Assembly (NCBI GenBank): GCA_938016265.1
Contig: CALLWB010000070.1
Coordinates: 1 to 64,000 of the forward strand
Reading direction: 5' to 3'
DNA length: 64,000 bases
From: an uncultured Saprospiraceae bacterium
Lineage (GTDB): Bacteria; Bacteroidota; Bacteroidia; Chitinophagales; Saprospiraceae
A program made the position numbers and the translations under genes. Below the pieces are notes generated by a model. That model was not told the DNA's origin. It saw nothing but the letters and a program-made list of their open reading frames with translations, and made no database searches. Shown here in pieces: positions 8,605 through 17,932 of this stretch (the stretch's first letter is position 1; every line of letters begins with the position of its first letter).

Positions 8605-11600
8605 ATGAAAACACCCATTATTACTATTTTAGTAACTATTGGTCTCTTACTAGGACCAATAGTTTTTATTAATGCTCAATCGCAGAAAGACCTTGCAAAG
8701 TCTGAGTTTGGGATAAAAAATGCTGATCTCACAAAGACTGACTTAGATGGCCTTCTTGAAAAAGATAATCATGTTAGTTCAGTAAGCGGAATTAAACACT
8801 CCTACTATCGGCAATCTTACAACGGTATCGAAATTTTCGGTGCAGATGCCAGTTTACATACAGACGCAGCTAACAAGGTTATACATTCAAACAATAGCCT
8901 AATTTCAAGATTAAACACAAAAATTTCTAATGCTACGCCCGGGCTTACTCCAAAACAAGCCATTCAAGCTGTAGCAACTAAAATGGCTTATGGTCCTACG
9001 AATAATCTTCAACAAATTTCCACAGGGAAAACTGCCCTTCAGAAAACAATTTTTACTCCTGGAGGAATTTCATTAGAGAATATCCCTGTAAATCTGATTT
9101 ACATGCCTACAGACAATGGCATCAGACTCGCTTGGGAAATGTCTATCCTTGAGCTCAATCAAGCAAATTGGTGGCACCTTATAGTAGATGCTCAATCAGG
9201 AGAAATCCTTAACAAAATCAACTGGATTGTTACTTGTGATTTTGGTGACGGACATGATCACAGCGGCCACACACATACTATAAAGCAAAGAAAAAACAAA
9301 AAACCAACTACTATTGACTTTGATGGCCTCTTGTTTTTAGAAGAAGCCAACAAATCTGAATGGGTAGGCGGATATCGCGTTTATGCGATGCCAATAGAAA
9401 GTCCTTATTTCGGAAACCGTACTCTTGTAACAGATCCTGATAATGCGATCGCTTCTCCTTACGGATGGCACGACACCAACGGTTCAAACGGAGCGGAGTA
9501 TACCATTACTAGAGGAAACAACGTTCATGCATATGAAGATGGAAACAATCCTGGATTTAGTCCAAATGGAGGAAGTGCGCTGACATTTGACTTCCCCCTA
9601 AATACCACCTATTCTTCTAGCAATCAATCAGAATCTGCAGTAATCACTAACCTTTTTTACTGGAACAATATTATTCATGATGTAATGTATCAATATGGAT
9701 TTGATGAGGCTAGTGGTAACTTCCAGCAAAACAACTACGGGAATGGTGGTTCTGGCAATGACTATGTACAAGCAGAAGCTCAAGATGGTTCTGGTACTTG
9801 CAACGCCAACTTCGGTACACCAGGTGACGGATCACGACCAAGAATGCAAATGTATGTCTGCGGAGCTTTCGATGGTGATCTAGACAATGTTGTAATTGTT
9901 CACGAATATGGCCACGGTATTTCTAACAGACTTACTGGTGGTAGAACGAACAGTGGTTGCTTAAGCAACACGGAACAAATGGGAGAAGGATGGAGTGACT
10001 ACTACGGTTTGATGTTTACAATGGACGCTTCTAACAGCGCTACCTCTAATAGAACAGTAGGTACTTGGCTGTTCGGTCAAGGAGCCAATGGCCCAGGTAT
10101 CCGTCCGTATCCATATAATACCAATATGAGTGTCAATCCACAAACTTACAATTCTATCAAAACTGCAGCAGTACCGCACGGTGTTGGTTCAGTTTGGTGT
10201 ACAATGCTTTGGGAAATGACCTGGGAGTTAATTGGCCAACATGGATATTCAAACGACATCTACAATGGTACTGCCGGAAATAATATCGCAATTAATCTAG
10301 TAACAGAAGGATTGAAATTGCAACCTTGTAGTCCTGGTTTTGTTAGCGGACGGGATGCAATTCTTGCTGCAGATCAAGCCTTATATGGAGGTGCGAATCA
10401 ATGTTTGATTTGGACGGCTTTCGCTAAAAGAGGTCTAGGAGCTGGTGCTTCACAAGGAAGTACAAGTAGTAGATCAGATGGTACAGAATCTTACTCCGTT
10501 CCTTCAGGTGTTTGCGGTGGTACAGGTTGTATTGTCAGTGCAAGCCCAACTCAATTCAACTATGGACCAAATGCAACAAATGGCTCCTATGCAGTTTCAA
10601 GTACTGGCTCATGGACGGTTTCCAGCAATGTATCTTGGTTATCTCCAACAACTACTACTGGTTCTGGAAATGGAAATGCAAGTTTCTCCGTTTCTGCTAA
10701 TAACTCTACAAGCGCGAGAACTGGAACGTTGACAATCAATTGCTCTGGAGCATCTGCTTCAGTTACAGTCACTCAAAGTGGTCAGGCAGCATGTAGCCAA
10801 AGTTATGCGAACTTACCTTATTCTACTGGTTTTGAATCTGGCTTAGATCAATACTGGTGTATCTCCAGCTCTACCAGCTTTGGACGAGTGGAAGTAAGTA
10901 CATTAAATGGCCCACATAGTGGTACACGCCATCTAACTATGGATGTAAGTTCCGACAACAATTTTAGTACTAACGAAGCAAGACTTGGTCTTAACCTGGC
11001 GACTGTCTCCGGAGCTACACTTTCATTCTGGTGGAAAGAATTCAACGATGAAGATAACGCAGAAGATGGAATTTATTTCTCTAGTAATGGTGGTGCTTCC
11101 TTTACTCAAGTATACAGTCTGCAAAGTGCGCCTTCAGCATGGACGAAAGTTGATCTTGATATGAATGCCCTTGCCACTGCAAATGGATTGACACTAACGA
11201 GTAACTTTGTTGTAAAATTTCAGCAAAGAGATAACTATAGTATATCTACAGACGGATTCGCATTTGATGATATTAGTGTAACTGGAACGGCTCAAAATTG
11301 CACCGTTTCTACTTCACCAGCAACTATCAATCTACCTTTCAATGCAAGTAGTACTGCTTTCCAGGTAACTAGTAATGGAAACTGGTCGGTAACGGATAAT
11401 GCATCTTGGTTAACTGCTGCAACTACAAGTGGAAGTGGTAATGGTACGGTAAATATTAATGCTACCGAAAATACTGGTACAGGAGCAAGAACGGCCACGA
11501 TAACGGTTACTTGTGGAACATCTACTTCTACGATTACTGTAAATCAGGCAGGAACTCCAGCTTCTTGTTCTCAGCAATATGCTTCGCTACCATATACTAC

Positions 11601-14244
11601 AGGTTTTGAATCTGGTAATCTGGATCAATACTGGTGTACCAACACAGAAAACGCCAATGGACGTGTTCAAGTTGCTACAGGCAATACGCCACGAGGCAAC
11701 TATCATTTGACAATGGATGTTGTGGCAAGTGGAACTTATAGTACACAAGAAGCCACACTAGGATTGAAACTTGCAGGAAAAACAGGGGTCGTCCTTGATT
11801 TCTGGTGGAAAGAATTTAATGATGAAAACGATGCGCAAGATGGCGTCTACTTCTCTAGCAATGGAGGAGCTTCTTACACCTTAGTATATAGTTTACAAAA
11901 TGGACCATCAGCTTGGACAAATGTAACACTTGATGTGAATGCTCTTGCCGCCTCTAACGGATTATCACTTACTGATAATTTTGTGGTGAAATTCCAACAA
12001 AGAGATAATTATGTGATTCCAACAGATGGATTTGCGTTTGATGACATTAGTGTTTCCAGCTCCACAGTTTGTTCTGTTGCAGTTGCTCCTACAAATATCA
12101 ATGCTGCAGCTGCTGGAGGATCTTATACAGCCACCATTACTTCCAACTCAAACTGGACAGTAACGGATAATGCATCATGGGTTACGCTTTCTACTGCGTC
12201 AGGATCTGGGAATGGAACATTCTCAGTGAATATAGCAGCAAACACTTCTACAGTTACAAGATCTGCAACGGTTACAATTTCATGTGGTGGTTCTACAGCA
12301 ACAATTACTGTGTTCCAGGCAGCGAGTGCTCCTCCTACCGGATGTGCCTCTAGAGCTTATGCCGTAATACCTTATTCTACTGGATTTGAATCCGGCACAC
12401 TGGATCAATACTGGTGTTCTGATACAGAAAATGCATTTGGTAGAGTACAAGTCACCAATTTAAATGCTCCTCATTCAGGTAACAATCACCTAACAATGGA
12501 TGTAACTACCAATGGCAACTATAGTACGCAGGAGGCTTCCCTAGGATTACAATTAGCAGGAAAAACAGGAGTGTCATTAAGTTTCTGGTTTAAAGAATTT
12601 AATGATGAAAACGATGTAGCAGACGGAGTTTATTTCTCTAGTAATGGAGGAACAAATTATACGAAAGTATATGACCTTCAAAATGCGCCAGCTGCATGGA
12701 CGAATGTAACACTAGATGTAAATGCATTGGCGACTACTTACGGTTTGACATTGACAAACAACTTCGTTGTTAAGTTCCAACAAAGAGATAACTATTCTAT
12801 TGCTACGGATGGATTTGCCTTTGATGATATTAGTGTGACAAGTGTCGCGTCTTGTACCGTCGGAGTTACTCCTGCAACTGTAAATGTGGGCAATGTTGCT
12901 GCTACTTACGGAGGAACAGTTACTTCAAATGGAAGTTGGACGATTACAAGCAACTCTTCTTGGTTGACAGGTAATCCTGGTTCCGGCAGTGGAAATGCAA
13001 ATATTACGTATACCGTTACAGCGAACACTGCCTCAACAAGTAGAGTTGGAGTGTTGACAGTTTCTTGTGGATCTAGTTCGGTTACTATTACGGTAACTCA
13101 AAATGGTGCGCCTGCAGGTTGTACACAAAACTATGCATCACTTCCTTATTCTACAGGATTTGAAGCAGGTTTGGATCAATACTGGTGTACAGAGAGTTCA
13201 AACAACTTTGGACGTATACAAGTTACGAATGCCAACTCACCACATTCTGGTAGCTATCATTTGACAATGGATGCAAATGTGAATAACAACTTCGTGACAA
13301 ATGGTGCAAGTCTTGGACTAAAACTAGCTGGTGCTAACAATGTCATTTTATCCTGGTGGTGGAAAGAATTCAACGATGAAAACCACACACAGGATGGACT
13401 GTATTTCTCCGATGATGGAGGAGCAACATTCACGAAAGTATATGCTTTCCAAAATGGACCAGCTAACTGGACTCAGGTAAACTTTGACGTTTCGGCAACA
13501 GCTGCTAATTATGGCCTACAGTTAAATGACAATTTCGTAATAAAATTCCAACAGTATGACAATTATTCTATTGGAACAGACGGATTTGCTTTTGATGACA
13601 TTAGTGTAACCGGACAGGCAGGAGCTTGTACCTTATCTCATACTACCAACTTTACGATCGGATCGAACATTGTTGGAGTCGGGTTCAGTATCAGCAGCAC
13701 TGGTGGAGGCACTTGGACTGCCACTGAAAATATTTCCTGGTTGTCGTTAAACAATACAACTGGTGGCAATGGAGATTACCTATACTCTTCAACTTCTCAA
13801 AATACGACAGGTGCAAACAGAACAGGAGTTATCAATTTGTTCTGTGGTAATTTCTCCAGTACGATTACATTGACACAAACTACTGTGCCTAATGCAACAA
13901 CTGGTTCTGAAACTGCCAGTAGCTTTGGAGGAGGAGATAGTGGAGTCATCCTGATAGAAGCAGAAACTATTGATCTGAGTAAGGAAGTCATGCTGACCAA
14001 CTATCCTAATCCATTTGGTGATATCACAACGATTGAGTACTCTTTACCAGAGGCGTCTACCGTCAATCTTGTCATCATGGATATCGCAGGAAAGGTTGTT
14101 GCTCGCCCTGTTGTTGAGAAAGAGCAGGAATCAGGCATCCACACCCTACAGTTTGATAGTGCAGATCTAGCAAATGGCATGTATTTCTACACGCTACTAG
14201 CCGGAGATCAACGAGTAACTAAGCAAATGCTTATTGCTAAATAA
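8605..14244 (+). CDS. secreted modular M36 (fungalysin) metalloprotease with BACON-like repeats and T9SS sorting domain
   Basis: A 1879-residue exported protease. Order: signal peptide (1-25, ending INAQ); FTP-type propeptide (about 30-200); M36 catalytic domain with HEYGH at 433-437 and third zinc ligand Glu461 in GEGWSDYYG; then BACON-like modules beginning near residues 642, 899, 1156, 1418 and 1675, separated by four copies of a roughly 165-residue MAM/jelly-roll-like module (near 731, 988, 1247, 1506). Each of those opens with a YSTGFESG-type motif and ends FAFDDISV. The C-terminus (about 1795-1879) is a T9SS type A sorting domain beginning YPNPFGD, so it is probably secreted or surface-attached through T9SS. 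BACON domains are associated with carbohydrate or mucin binding; the binding role here is inferred. Long gene with its own terminator. Confidence 0.95.
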   Translation: MKTPIITILVTIGLLLGPIVFINAQSQKDLAKSEFGIKNADLTKTDLDGLLEKDNHVSSVSGIKHSYYRQSYNGIEIFGADASLHTDAANKVIHSNNSLISRLNTKISNATPGLTPKQAIQAVATKMAYGPTNNLQQISTGKTALQKTIFTPGGISLENIPVNLIYMPTDNGIRLAWEMSILELNQANWWHLIVDAQSGEILNKINWIVTCDFGDGHDHSGHTHTIKQRKNKKPTTIDFDGLLFLEEANKSEWVGGYRVYAMPIESPYFGNRTLVTDPDNAIASPYGWHDTNGSNGAEYTITRGNNVHAYEDGNNPGFSPNGGSALTFDFPLNTTYSSSNQSESAVITNLFYWNNIIHDVMYQYGFDEASGNFQQNNYGNGGSGNDYVQAEAQDGSGTCNANFGTPGDGSRPRMQMYVCGAFDGDLDNVVIVHEYGHGISNRLTGGRTNSGCLSNTEQMGEGWSDYYGLMFTMDASNSATSNRTVGTWLFGQGANGPGIRPYPYNTNMSVNPQTYNSIKTAAVPHGVGSVWCTMLWEMTWELIGQHGYSNDIYNGTAGNNIAINLVTEGLKLQPCSPGFVSGRDAILAADQALYGGANQCLIWTAFAKRGLGAGASQGSTSSRSDGTESYSVPSGVCGGTGCIVSASPTQFNYGPNATNGSYAVSSTGSWTVSSNVSWLSPTTTTGSGNGNASFSVSANNSTSARTGTLTINCSGASASVTVTQSGQAACSQSYANLPYSTGFESGLDQYWCISSSTSFGRVEVSTLNGPHSGTRHLTMDVSSDNNFSTNEARLGLNLATVSGATLSFWWKEFNDEDNAEDGIYFSSNGGASFTQVYSLQSAPSAWTKVDLDMNALATANGLTLTSNFVVKFQQRDNYSISTDGFAFDDISVTGTAQNCTVSTSPATINLPFNASSTAFQVTSNGNWSVTDNASWLTAATTSGSGNGTVNINATENTGTGARTATITVTCGTSTSTITVNQAGTPASCSQQYASLPYTTGFESGNLDQYWCTNTENANGRVQVATGNTPRGNYHLTMDVVASGTYSTQEATLGLKLAGKTGVVLDFWWKEFNDENDAQDGVYFSSNGGASYTLVYSLQNGPSAWTNVTLDVNALAASNGLSLTDNFVVKFQQRDNYVIPTDGFAFDDISVSSSTVCSVAVAPTNINAAAAGGSYTATITSNSNWTVTDNASWVTLSTASGSGNGTFSVNIAANTSTVTRSATVTISCGGSTATITVFQAASAPPTGCASRAYAVIPYSTGFESGTLDQYWCSDTENAFGRVQVTNLNAPHSGNNHLTMDVTTNGNYSTQEASLGLQLAGKTGVSLSFWFKEFNDENDVADGVYFSSNGGTNYTKVYDLQNAPAAWTNVTLDVNALATTYGLTLTNNFVVKFQQRDNYSIATDGFAFDDISVTSVASCTVGVTPATVNVGNVAATYGGTVTSNGSWTITSNSSWLTGNPGSGSGNANITYTVTANTASTSRVGVLTVSCGSSSVTITVTQNGAPAGCTQNYASLPYSTGFEAGLDQYWCTESSNNFGRIQVTNANSPHSGSYHLTMDANVNNNFVTNGASLGLKLAGANNVILSWWWKEFNDENHTQDGLYFSDDGGATFTKVYAFQNGPANWTQVNFDVSATAANYGLQLNDNFVIKFQQYDNYSIGTDGFAFDDISVTGQAGACTLSHTTNFTIGSNIVGVGFSISSTGGGTWTATENISWLSLNNTTGGNGDYLYSSTSQNTTGANRTGVINLFCGNFSSTITLTQTTVPNATTGSETASSFGGGDSGVILIEAETIDLSKEVMLTNYPNPFGDITTIEYSLPEASTVNLVIMDIAGKVVARPVVEKEQESGIHTLQFDSADLANGMYFYTLLAGDQRVTKQMLIAK

Positions 14245-14263
14245 TATTCGTTTTAACAACTTT

Positions 14264-14301
14264 AAAAGCCAGCTAACTCTTACGAGTTAGCTGGCTTTTT
14301 T
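14264..14301 (+). terminator. strong rho-independent terminator after the M36 protease
   Basis: AGCCAGCTAACTC and GAGTTAGCTGGCT form a perfect 13-bp stem with a TTAC loop, extended by A/T pairs and followed by six T. It starts 20 bp after the stop codon. Confidence 0.93.
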
Positions 14302-14312
14302 GGTATTGGGTA

Positions 14313-14556
14313 GTTGTTAGACCTGGGCTGGCTTCCGGTAGAAGGTATATGGGCTTGGGATTAAGTCAATAAACAATAATAATCAAACGATAAAAAATAT
14401 AAAGTTTTCCATTAGATTGATTACGGTGAGGGTTTCAATCCCAGCGCTTTCGCATTGCGCTACAGACGAGTCCTCCCTGCAAGGGCTGAGTAGGACAAAT
14501 TAGTTAACAATTGCAATTATTACCTTCTATAGGAAGCCGCCCCAGTCCTACCAACA
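14313..14556. repeat. non-coding element bounded by imperfect inverted repeats (MITE-like)
   Basis: The left arm (about 14313-14345, core CTGGCTTCCGGTAGAAGG) and right arm (about 14523-14556, core CCTTCTATAGGAAGCCGCC) are imperfect inverted copies about 180 bp apart. Between them lie two further palindromes: AGCGC/GCGCT at 14443-14461 and GTCCT/AGGAC at 14470-14496. No reading frame of any size is present. The layout resembles a miniature inverted-repeat element or a REP-type repeat. It ends just short of the folP stop codon. Confidence 0.5.
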
Positions 14557-14561
14557 ACCAT

Positions 14562-15386
14562 CTATTTTAAACATTCCCAGAGTTTAATAGTTTCTGTGGC
14601 TTCTTTTACATCGTGGGCTCTTAGAATTTTTGCGCCTTGTTGAAGGGCTACCATATGGAGTGCGGTAGTACCATTTAATGCTTCTTTGGAGGTAGTCTCC
14701 AATACCTTATAGATCATTGACTTTCTTGACAAACCTACTAGGACAGGAAAATCTAGCACATTAAAAATGTGGAGATCTTTCAATAATTTGTAGTTATGTT
14801 GGATCGTTTTTCCAAATCCAAATCCAGGATCAATGATCAGTTGCTGAATACCTGCCGATGAGGCAGAAGCTGTTTGTTGGACGAAAAAATCAAGTATCTC
14901 CAATTCGACCTCCTTGTAGGTAGGGTTTTTCTGCATGGTGTTTGGTTTTCCCTGCATATGCATTAGGACATAAGGCACGTTGTGGCGAGCAATTGTAGGC
15001 CACAATTCTTCATCGATAGTTCCACAGGAAATATCGTTAATAAGGTGCGCGCCACTTTGTATCGCTAAGTCTGCCACCTGTGCTTTGACAGTATCGACGG
15101 AGATGATCGCTTCTGGAAACCTGCTAGCGATGGCAGAAACCACGGGTAGTACTCTGTTAGATTCTTTTTCGGTATCGATTAGCTTGGCGCCTGGTCTTGA
15201 TGACATCCCGCCTACATCGATAATTGTCGCTCCCTCTTCTAGCATTCGCTCTGTTTGGCGTAACGCATCGGATACCGCTTCATGACTCCCTCCATCAAAA
15301 AATGAATCTGGAGTAATGTTCAAAATTCCCATCACTATTGGAGTTGATAGGTCAAGGAGTTTTCCTTTAAGATTTAATGTTGCCAT
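14562..15386 (-). CDS. folP: dihydropteroate synthase
   Basis: Condenses p-aminobenzoate with 6-hydroxymethyl-dihydropterin diphosphate in folate synthesis. The 274 residues show the family signatures MGILNITPDSFFDGG, IDVGGMSSRPGA (canonical GGESTRPG, here with Met in place of Glu-Ser-Thr order), ISVDTVKAQVA, INDISCG, DPGFGFGKT and LVGLSRKSMI. The p-aminobenzoate it uses would come from PabA/PabB encoded at 33.8-35.9 kb. The gene is monocistronic; a candidate -7 box lies 21 bp upstream, and the inverted-repeat element directly follows its 3' end. Confidence 0.96.
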   Translation of the reverse strand: MATLNLKGKLLDLSTPIVMGILNITPDSFFDGGSHEAVSDALRQTERMLEEGATIIDVGGMSSRPGAKLIDTEKESNRVLPVVSAIASRFPEAIISVDTVKAQVADLAIQSGAHLINDISCGTIDEELWPTIARHNVPYVLMHMQGKPNTMQKNPTYKEVELEILDFFVQQTASASSAGIQQLIIDPGFGFGKTIQHNYKLLKDLHIFNVLDFPVLVGLSRKSMIYKVLETTSKEALNGTTALHMVALQQGAKILRAHDVKEATETIKLWECLK

Positions 15387-15406
15387 TTAAGATTTCGATT
15401 GTTCTG

Positions 15407-15414
15407 CAAAAGTA
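15407..15414 (-). promoter_or_regulatory. candidate -7 box (TACTTTTG) of folP
   Basis: On the minus strand the bases read TACTTTTG, matching TAnnTTTG, 20 bp ahead of the folP start, implying a very short leader. No clear -33 element. Confidence 0.45.
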
Positions 15415-15550
15415 AGCTTCTTTTAGTTTGGGAAGAAATCTTTTTTTGGATGTTTAAGTTGTTCCAGAGATAAAGGAGACTGCATGTTCTGTAACAACAG
15501 AACTTACAATGAATTGCCAAATAGCGTTAACATAGTAAACTAAAAATAAG

Positions 15551-15584
15551 AAGGCAGGATTTCTCTAGTAGAAAAACCTGCCTA
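15551..15584 (-). terminator. terminator of the small secreted protein gene
   Basis: GGCAGG-TTTTTCT pairs with an AGAAATCCTGCC arm (one bulge) around a CTAGTA loop. On the minus strand the stem is followed by a T-rich tail, 29 bp past the stop of the gene at 15614-15952. Confidence 0.7.
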
Positions 15585-15613
15585 TTTCACTCTTGGTGTA
15601 GTCGATGGACTAC

Positions 15614-15952
15614 CTAATATTTTTCACAGTCACTCTTTTGTTTTTTCTTTTTTTTGTTGTCTAATTCTTTAATACGTTTTTTTAACAACTCTTTTACATT
15701 GAGTTTTGTATCGGCAAGGTCTTCAGTTACGACAAGCAGAACTTCCCGTTTCCCCTTGTATTTAAATAGTATTTTCTGGCCTACTTTAAGATCTACACCG
15801 CTGCTGGACATTGGGCTAAGATTAGGATTCATTACGCCTGGGATAATTAAAGGAATACTTTTCATACCAGGATTTAGTAGTTTGAATGGCACCGCCTGGG
15901 AATTCGAAATTGTACCAAAACTAAAAAGCATTATTAAAAATAAATATTTCAT
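15614..15952 (-). CDS. small secreted basic protein of unknown function
   Basis: 112 residues: a clear signal peptide (MKYLFLIMLFSFGTISNSQA), a short Pro/Met-rich segment, a beta-rich middle (DLKVGQKILFKYKGKREVLLV) and a Lys-rich tail with a KKKKKQK run before the last cysteine. It resembles no family that I recognise. Exported to the periplasm or surface by its signal peptide. It is monocistronic with a good terminator. The opposite-strand open frame over the same region looks like a shadow, because only this strand yields a signal peptide. Confidence 0.7.
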   Translation of the reverse strand: MKYLFLIMLFSFGTISNSQAVPFKLLNPGMKSIPLIIPGVMNPNLSPMSSSGVDLKVGQKILFKYKGKREVLLVVTEDLADTKLNVKELLKKRIKELDNKKKKKQKSDCEKY

Positions 15953-16171
15953 AAAAAAAAATTTGATCGAACGGAAAAATGACCTTCGTTCGAAGTTAAA
16001 AATATGATTAATACTATTTGTAATAAGTCGCCGTCGGAAGACCGATAGCAGTAAGGTGTTATTATCAAACAGCTTTATTTGAAAATTGTTTTGTTAAAGA
16101 AATGTTATTCTAACCACGATTGTATGATCTAATGCCCAATTCGTGTTTATTTGGAAATAGAAATCAATGTT

Positions 16172-17029
16172 ATGAGATGGATACTTCCAATAATAATCGG
16201 CTTTTTCTGTGGTTGTGTGCAGCCAATAGACCACGACAACGAGCAAGCATCCGTCAGTAAATCTACCAGCGCTAAACTATTCACGGCCTACAGTAATCAA
16301 GAAAACGCCTATCAAAACTTTGATGGTCCAAAAGCTATAAACAAACTCGCCGCTATCGAAAATGAACATTTTAATGCGTTAGAGAAAGGCTATAGCAGAT
16401 ATTATGGCACAGAGTGGAGGACGATAGCGGAAAATCTTTTGCTGGAAAACGGTCAAAATCGATTTGAAGAATACCAAACAGGGCTTGGCCATCCCCCTGA
16501 CAGTCTGCATTGTACGTTGTATGCCTATGAAGGACTCAAAGCAGGACTGGATAGCACGCAATTGACAAAGCTGGAAAGACTGCACCACAAAATCTGGAAG
16601 AACAGAGAAATTGCTGGCTGGAGCCTCGGCTATTTGTTGGTCAAACATTTTGATTGGAACGCCTACCTGGTGATTAACCCAAAATCTGTTGAATACAAAA
16701 AATGCCTAAAGGCTTATCAACAACGAAAAGTATATCCGGTTTGGAGACAACCCGAAATCCCGCTAGAAGCGCTTTACGTGCAAGGCAAGGATGATTCTCT
16801 GGTAACCAGCTTACTACAAAAGCATCAGTTTGGCTGGGGGTTTAGTGAACAGGGTATTCATACCTGGGTAACCCGATTTGAGGTGTTGAAAGAGTGTAAC
16901 TGGCTAGGAGTTCCTTCAAAAAAATATACAGAATCTTACGACAAACCTTTGTTTGTGGCGACAAAATTTGACCAGTTTGCCGACTATCACTCTCATGTGA
17001 TTGTTTTTCCCCCGTTGTTGGGTCGTTGA
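16172..17029 (+). CDS. lipoprotein of unknown function
   Basis: I place the start at the internal Met (MRWILPIIIGFFCGC), seven codons inside the longest frame that begins at 16151, because it gives a proper lipoprotein signal with cysteines at the end of the hydrophobic stretch. The mature part (about 270 residues) is charged and mostly helical, with several Trp/Tyr-rich patches (GTEWRTIAENLL, KVYPVWRQPEIP, FGWGFSEQGIHTWVTRFE). No known catalytic motif is visible. Its context gives little help: a small secreted protein is divergent on the left and a MOSC-domain gene follows at 80 bp. Confidence 0.7.
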   Translation: MRWILPIIIGFFCGCVQPIDHDNEQASVSKSTSAKLFTAYSNQENAYQNFDGPKAINKLAAIENEHFNALEKGYSRYYGTEWRTIAENLLLENGQNRFEEYQTGLGHPPDSLHCTLYAYEGLKAGLDSTQLTKLERLHHKIWKNREIAGWSLGYLLVKHFDWNAYLVINPKSVEYKKCLKAYQQRKVYPVWRQPEIPLEALYVQGKDDSLVTSLLQKHQFGWGFSEQGIHTWVTRFEVLKECNWLGVPSKKYTESYDKPLFVATKFDQFADYHSHVIVFPPLLGR

Positions 17030-17110
17030 TTGTTAAGGGGGTGATATTTTCTTATTTATTATTGTTGATTCTGTATCTTTCAACAAGGTTATATTAAAAT
17101 AAAAATTTAA

Positions 17111-17902
17111 ATGAGGTACACACTTTCCAGGTTGTTTATTTATCCGGTCAAAGCGTTGGGCGGGATTGAAGTGCAAGAGGCAACAATAACGAACACCGGA
17201 TTTTCCTATGATCGTTTTTGGATGCTGATTGATTCGGAGGCGCGATTTATAACCCAAAGAGATCTACCTGAATTGGCAAAAATGAGTGTCGCATTTGTCA
17301 CCGATGGAATTCAGGTAAACTACAAGCAAACCTCCATTCATATTCCATTTAAAATGGAAAATCCTACGGAAGAATTAGAGACAGAAGTCTGGGGAAAAAA
17401 AATGGTCGCCCGAAAAGAAATAGAGTCGATCAACGACTGGTTTTCTCAGCAATTGAATAAAGAGGTGTTTTTAGTCCGGCAAGGTTCTTCCAAAAGAAGA
17501 AAAGTCAGAACGTGTCCTACCGCCGAGATCCATTTCCCAGACTCCAGTCAGTACCTTCTAATCGGACAAGCAGCAGTGGACAACTTAAACCAAAAACTTG
17601 ATCAAGCAATAAGGGCCAATCGGTTTCGAGCGAATCTGATTTTTGAAGGCGGAGCACCGCATGACGAAGACAACTGGAAGGAAATCACCATTGGTAATGT
17701 AAACCTAGAAGTGACAAAATCCTGCGCTCGTTGCAAAGTAATTACCATCAATCAGGAAACCCTGGAACGCGGGAAGGAGCCGCTGCGAACGCTAGCCAAA
17801 TACCGGTTTTCAGACAACAAAGTCTGGTTTGGACGGTACTTAAATTTGAAATCTGGGCTTGGAGGAACAATCAAGGTTGGAGATCAAATATTGGTAGGGT
17901 AG
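17111..17902 (+). CDS. MOSC domain-containing protein (YcbX/mARC-like)
   Basis: 263 residues with an N-terminal beta-barrel MOSC_N region (LSRLFIYPVKALGGIEV ... GFSYDRFWMLID) and a C-terminal MOSC domain. A CARC pair at 205-208 is part of the conserved TKSCARCKVITIN block, whose cysteine binds molybdenum in YcbX/mARC proteins. Such proteins reduce N-hydroxylated compounds with the molybdenum cofactor. Unlike E. coli YcbX, there is no C-terminal 2Fe-2S ferredoxin domain, so electrons must come from a separate partner. It converges on the membrane-protein gene with a 30-bp gap. Confidence 0.9.
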   Translation: MRYTLSRLFIYPVKALGGIEVQEATITNTGFSYDRFWMLIDSEARFITQRDLPELAKMSVAFVTDGIQVNYKQTSIHIPFKMENPTEELETEVWGKKMVARKEIESINDWFSQQLNKEVFLVRQGSSKRRKVRTCPTAEIHFPDSSQYLLIGQAAVDNLNQKLDQAIRANRFRANLIFEGGAPHDEDNWKEITIGNVNLEVTKSCARCKVITINQETLERGKEPLRTLAKYRFSDNKVWFGRYLNLKSGLGGTIKVGDQILVG

Positions 17903-17932
17903 TGCTTGGAAATTTGTAGTAGAATGCCCGTG

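Noticed and set aside
10445-10772. Extra frames inside the M36 protease repeats
   Set aside because: Short frames in other phases of repetitive DNA; no signal or domain.
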